Positions 53,270-54,978 of a stretch of 54,978 nucleotides of DNA are shown here, piece by piece. The notes beneath the pieces were generated by a model. It was not told the origin of the DNA. It saw nothing but the letters and a program-made list of their open reading frames with translations, and made no database searches. Both the position numbers and the translations under genes were made by a program. Position 1 is the first letter of the stretch; each line of letters opens with the position of its first letter. The DNA is taken from positions 1 through 54,978 of the forward strand of contig CAMUGE010000017.1 of NCBI GenBank assembly GCA_947088345.1, written 5' to 3'. The DNA comes from an uncultured Roseburia sp. Lineage in GTDB: Bacteria; Bacillota; Clostridia; Lachnospirales; Lachnospiraceae.

Positions 53270-53371
53270 ATGAAGAAAGTACAGAATAAATTGTTTGTAC
53301 CGACCATGATTGTGTCTGTCAGGATTCTGGCTTTGATTATTGTTCCTGTTATGTTCGGTTCTAATCTGTAG
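53270..53371 (+). CDS. Small hydrophobic peptide, 33 residues
   Basis: ATG 53270 (or 53267) encodes KKVQNKLFVPTMIVSVRILA and then LIIVPVMFGSNL: a basic N-terminus and one hydrophobic helix. It resembles a type I toxin, a membrane micro-protein or the surviving signal peptide of a lost gene. Upstream is only a weak GCGAGG ribosome binding site. It lies within the transcript of the Xre-facing promoter. It is too short for family recognition. Confidence 0.35.
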   Translation: MKKVQNKLFVPTMIVSVRILALIIVPVMFGSNL

Positions 53372-53420
53372 GGGCGGATGACAGGATTGATAAAATAGAA
53401 TACGGAAAGGAGGAAAAGAG

Positions 53421-54101
53421 ATGAGTTATGCAGATCGTATGTTAATCGGGGTATTCTGGAAACAGATCAAATCGTGGCTGAGCGGCATTATGAGTAGTGG
53501 AGGCGGCGGCAATTCCGGGGCAGTGGATGGAAACGGAATCGGCGGCAGCGGGGAAACAGACAGGATATCAAAACCACAGACCATCACAGTATCTTCCGTA
53601 ACAAAAACATATGGCAGTAAACCGTTTTCGCTGAAAGCAAAGACAAGCGGAAACGGAAAAATAAACTACAAATGCAGTAATAAAAAGACCGCGGTAATTT
53701 CAAAGTGCGGAAAAGTGACAGTCAAGGGATACGGAAAGTCTGTTGTCACAGTAAAAGCAAAGAAAACGCCGGAATACAGGGAAGCTGTGAAAAAAATAAC
53801 AGTTCATGTGATACCGAAAAAAGTTTCCATAACGAAAACGTATTCTCCGGAATCGAGAAAAGTTGTCTGTAATTGGAGACGCGACAGAACAGTGGACGGA
53901 TATGAAGTCTATCTTTCGCGTAAATCTGACTTTTTGTCGCAAACTTTTAAACGGGTCTTTAAATCTTCTGTAACCAATATGTCTTTGGTTGGACTGGAGA
54001 GCAATAAGACATATTATATCAGAATGCGTTCCTATAAGAAAGTTGGAGAAGAAACCTGTTATGGGATATGGAGCAAAGTAAAAAAAGTAAAGGTAAAATA
54101 G
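53421..54101 (+). CDS. Ig-like plus fibronectin III-like protein without evident signal peptide
   Basis: The 226-residue protein has a short N-terminal amphipathic part (MLIGVFWKQIKSWLSGIMSS), a Gly/Ser-rich linker, a Big-type Ig repeat at about 50-135 (ITVSSVTKTYGSKPFSLKAK, then TVKGYGKSVVTVKAK) and an FN3-like domain at about 140-226 (DGYEVYLSRK, LESNKTYYIRMRSYKKVG). Such pairs are normally at the end of large secreted proteins; a cleavable signal peptide is not seen. AAAGGAGG precedes ATG 53421 with good spacing. It may be a remnant of a longer surface protein. Confidence 0.7.
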   Translation: MSYADRMLIGVFWKQIKSWLSGIMSSGGGGNSGAVDGNGIGGSGETDRISKPQTITVSSVTKTYGSKPFSLKAKTSGNGKINYKCSNKKTAVISKCGKVTVKGYGKSVVTVKAKKTPEYREAVKKITVHVIPKKVSITKTYSPESRKVVCNWRRDRTVDGYEVYLSRKSDFLSQTFKRVFKSSVTNMSLVGLESNKTYYIRMRSYKKVGEETCYGIWSKVKKVKVK

Positions 54102-54120
54102 ACAGAGGAGAATCCTGAAT

Positions 54121-54432
54121 TTGTTTCAGAGCAGACGGCAGAACGAGCCGGTTTGTACCTGTCAGATCAGGGCGGCTTGTATTTGCCATACAGGAAAGGT
54201 GCGTGGCAACAACGAAGATAATTATTATTTTTTCGGAACATATGAGAAACTGCAGCATAATAACATGGGACGGCCAATGGAAGACAGACATACTACAGGA
54301 GAAAGTGCAGCCGCAGCCATCTTTTACGGTATGGGGGGAGAGCGTGCCGGAGAACTGGCGTCCTTTGCGGCGGCGCAGAGGCTGTCAGCAGAAGCGTTAT
54401 ATGGAATTTATCCGTCGCGGCAGGAAATATAA
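54121..54432 (+). pseudogene. Truncated PP2C-type protein phosphatase
   Basis: From TTG 54121 the 103-residue frame carries GKVRGNNEDNYYFFG, matching the PP2C metal motif near the N-terminus, and AIFYGMGGERAGELAS, where the family has DGMGG. The catalytic Asp is Tyr (codon TAC). The frame then stops, whereas an active enzyme needs about 240 residues. A short stretch near 54668 reads GENVKIICR and may be the last strand of the same domain. It looks like a decayed serine/threonine phosphatase; a genuine short protein is less likely. Confidence 0.6.
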
Positions 54433-54569
54433 TATTTGATTTGGCGTTTAAACCAAAGTGCGGCAGATGCTTCTGCACGCTTTGGGTATTTGGAAAATCA
54501 GAACGAAAGAAGTGATGCTTATTTTAGCAAAGGACGAGGGATAGATGGAAGCGAAAGGGATACTTTATA

Positions 54570-54657
54570 TGCACAGACCCGTGCAGGGGAAGTATGCCGC
54601 TTAGGCGAGCACGGGGCGCGCGGGCGAGTCGGGGAAGAAATCTTCCCTGCTCGATCG
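54570..54657. repeat. Structured dispersed repeat (copy B)
   Basis: This is the second copy of the 39111 element. Shared blocks include GACCCGTGCAGGG, AAGTATGCCGCT and GGGGAAGAAATCTTC. Both stem-loops are kept by paired changes (for example CGAG with CTCG in place of TCGGGCAG with CTGCCCGA), so the structure is conserved more than the sequence. It lies in or just after the truncated PP2C gene. Confidence 0.7.
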
Positions 54658-54855
54658 CGCCGCAGGCGGAGAAAATGTCAAAATTATTTGCCGCCACAGA
54701 GACGGACAGGATAATTGGATGAGGCAGTCGAGAGGACGTATCAGAGGAGCGGCATAATGCCGGAGCAGGCAGCCGCTTATTGGAAAGAGTTTGGAAAGAC
54801 GCCTGTATTAAGAGTTTAGCAGGCTTCTTTATTGTTAAAAACAGGAATTTTTCGG

Positions 54856-54885
54856 TTGACATATCAGCATTTAATCCCTTATAAT
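54856..54885 (+). promoter_or_regulatory. Consensus promoter near the window end
   Basis: A perfect TTGACA 54856-54861, 18 bases, and a perfect TATAAT 54880-54885, reading out of the window. Confidence 0.8.
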
Positions 54886-54956
54886 TACAATGTAAGTTGT
54901 AGATGACTGGCGTCATGAATTGTCGGAAAGTCCAGCTAATAAATGTCAATAGGAGA

Positions 54957-54978
54957 ATGAAAAAACTTTGATCTTATT
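54957..54978 (+). CDS. Start of a gene leaving the window, frame uncertain
   Basis: AGGAG 54951-54955 and ATG 54957 follow the promoter, but the frame reads MKKL then TGA. One more A in the A6 tract would give MKKTLILI, a typical signal-peptide beginning. TTG 54968 is an alternative start in that frame. Too little sequence remains to decide. Confidence 0.3.

Larger units (their letters stand above)
54433..54978. other. End region: gene remnants, repeat copy B and a promoter
   Basis: From 54433 to 54569 no credible gene is seen. After the repeat, one frame reads DEAVERTYQRSGIMPEQAAAY and continues to TAG 54817-54819, which looks like the tail of a lost or very short gene. The promoter and start described separately close the window. 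Confidence 0.4.

Noticed and set aside
53270-53371. Firm call of a type I toxin
   Set aside because: A hydrophobic helix with a basic N-terminus also fits a signal peptide remnant; no antisense RNA promoter was identified.

Overview
The window looks like a chromosomal segment of a Gram-positive gut clostridium, most likely a Lachnospiraceae relative. The basis is the SCIFF peptide/maturase pair next to a TIGR04086-like membrane protein and a fused SecDF, a class-2-type isoleucyl-tRNA synthetase, DUF4317- and DUF6142-like proteins, a CarD-like regulator, a giant BspA-type surface protein, consistent AGGAGG ribosome binding sites and TTGACA/TATAAT promoters. Almost everything is on the + strand; only a DUF4317 gene, an AraC-type regulator and an Xre-type regulator are on the - strand. 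No tRNA, rRNA, CRISPR array or intact insertion sequence was seen.

Layout. (1) 1-4.1 kb is an accessory locus: the end of an unknown gene, a protein whose N-terminal half resembles the MotA cytoplasmic segment and whose C-terminal part resembles the FliG C-terminal domain, a frameshifted gene, an ADP-ribosylglycohydrolase, and two further genes whose frames break at A6 tracts forming in-frame slippery heptamers. (2) 4.1-15.1 kb is a long same-direction run that opens with a pyrE promoter: pyrE, VanZ-like, DUF6142-like, an M29 aminopeptidase, purE-purM-purN-purD, a membrane PAS/GGDEF/EAL protein with both catalytic domains apparently dead, a HAD phosphatase and a DHH phosphoesterase. (3) 15.1-20.9 kb holds ileS with its own consensus promoter, then glgP. 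(4) 20.9-29.3 kb is one secreted 2775-residue multidomain protein ending in a strong terminator. (5) 29.3-34.4 kb holds kdgK, a CarD-like gene, DUF4317 and araC (both - strand) and a KduD/gluconate-5-dehydrogenase-type SDR, suggesting use of ketodeoxy sugar acids. (6) 34.4-38.3 kb has two tandem 64-bp hairpin repeats, a GH35 beta-galactosidase and a MATE exporter. (7) 38.4-44.2 kb is the SCIFF locus: TIGR04086-like gene, scfA, scfB, secDF, glyA. A structured dispersed repeat sits between scfA and scfB and recurs near 54.6 kb. (8) 44.2-51.0 kb is a MacAB-like ABC exporter operon with two different adaptor proteins and an overlapping CgeB-like glycosyltransferase. (9) 51.2-52.5 kb is serS. (10) 52.6-55.0 kb is a second accessory, partly decayed zone: an Xre regulator facing palindromic operators and a consensus promoter, a small hydrophobic ORF, an Ig/FN3-like protein, a truncated PP2C phosphatase, the second repeat copy, and a promoter for a gene that leaves the window.

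The most novel-looking items are the MotA/FliG hybrid beside an ADP-ribosylglycohydrolase, the A6-tract frame breaks with slippery heptamers, the double-hairpin repeats, and the Xre-controlled small hydrophobic ORF. All functional calls are by reading motifs; no database search was run.
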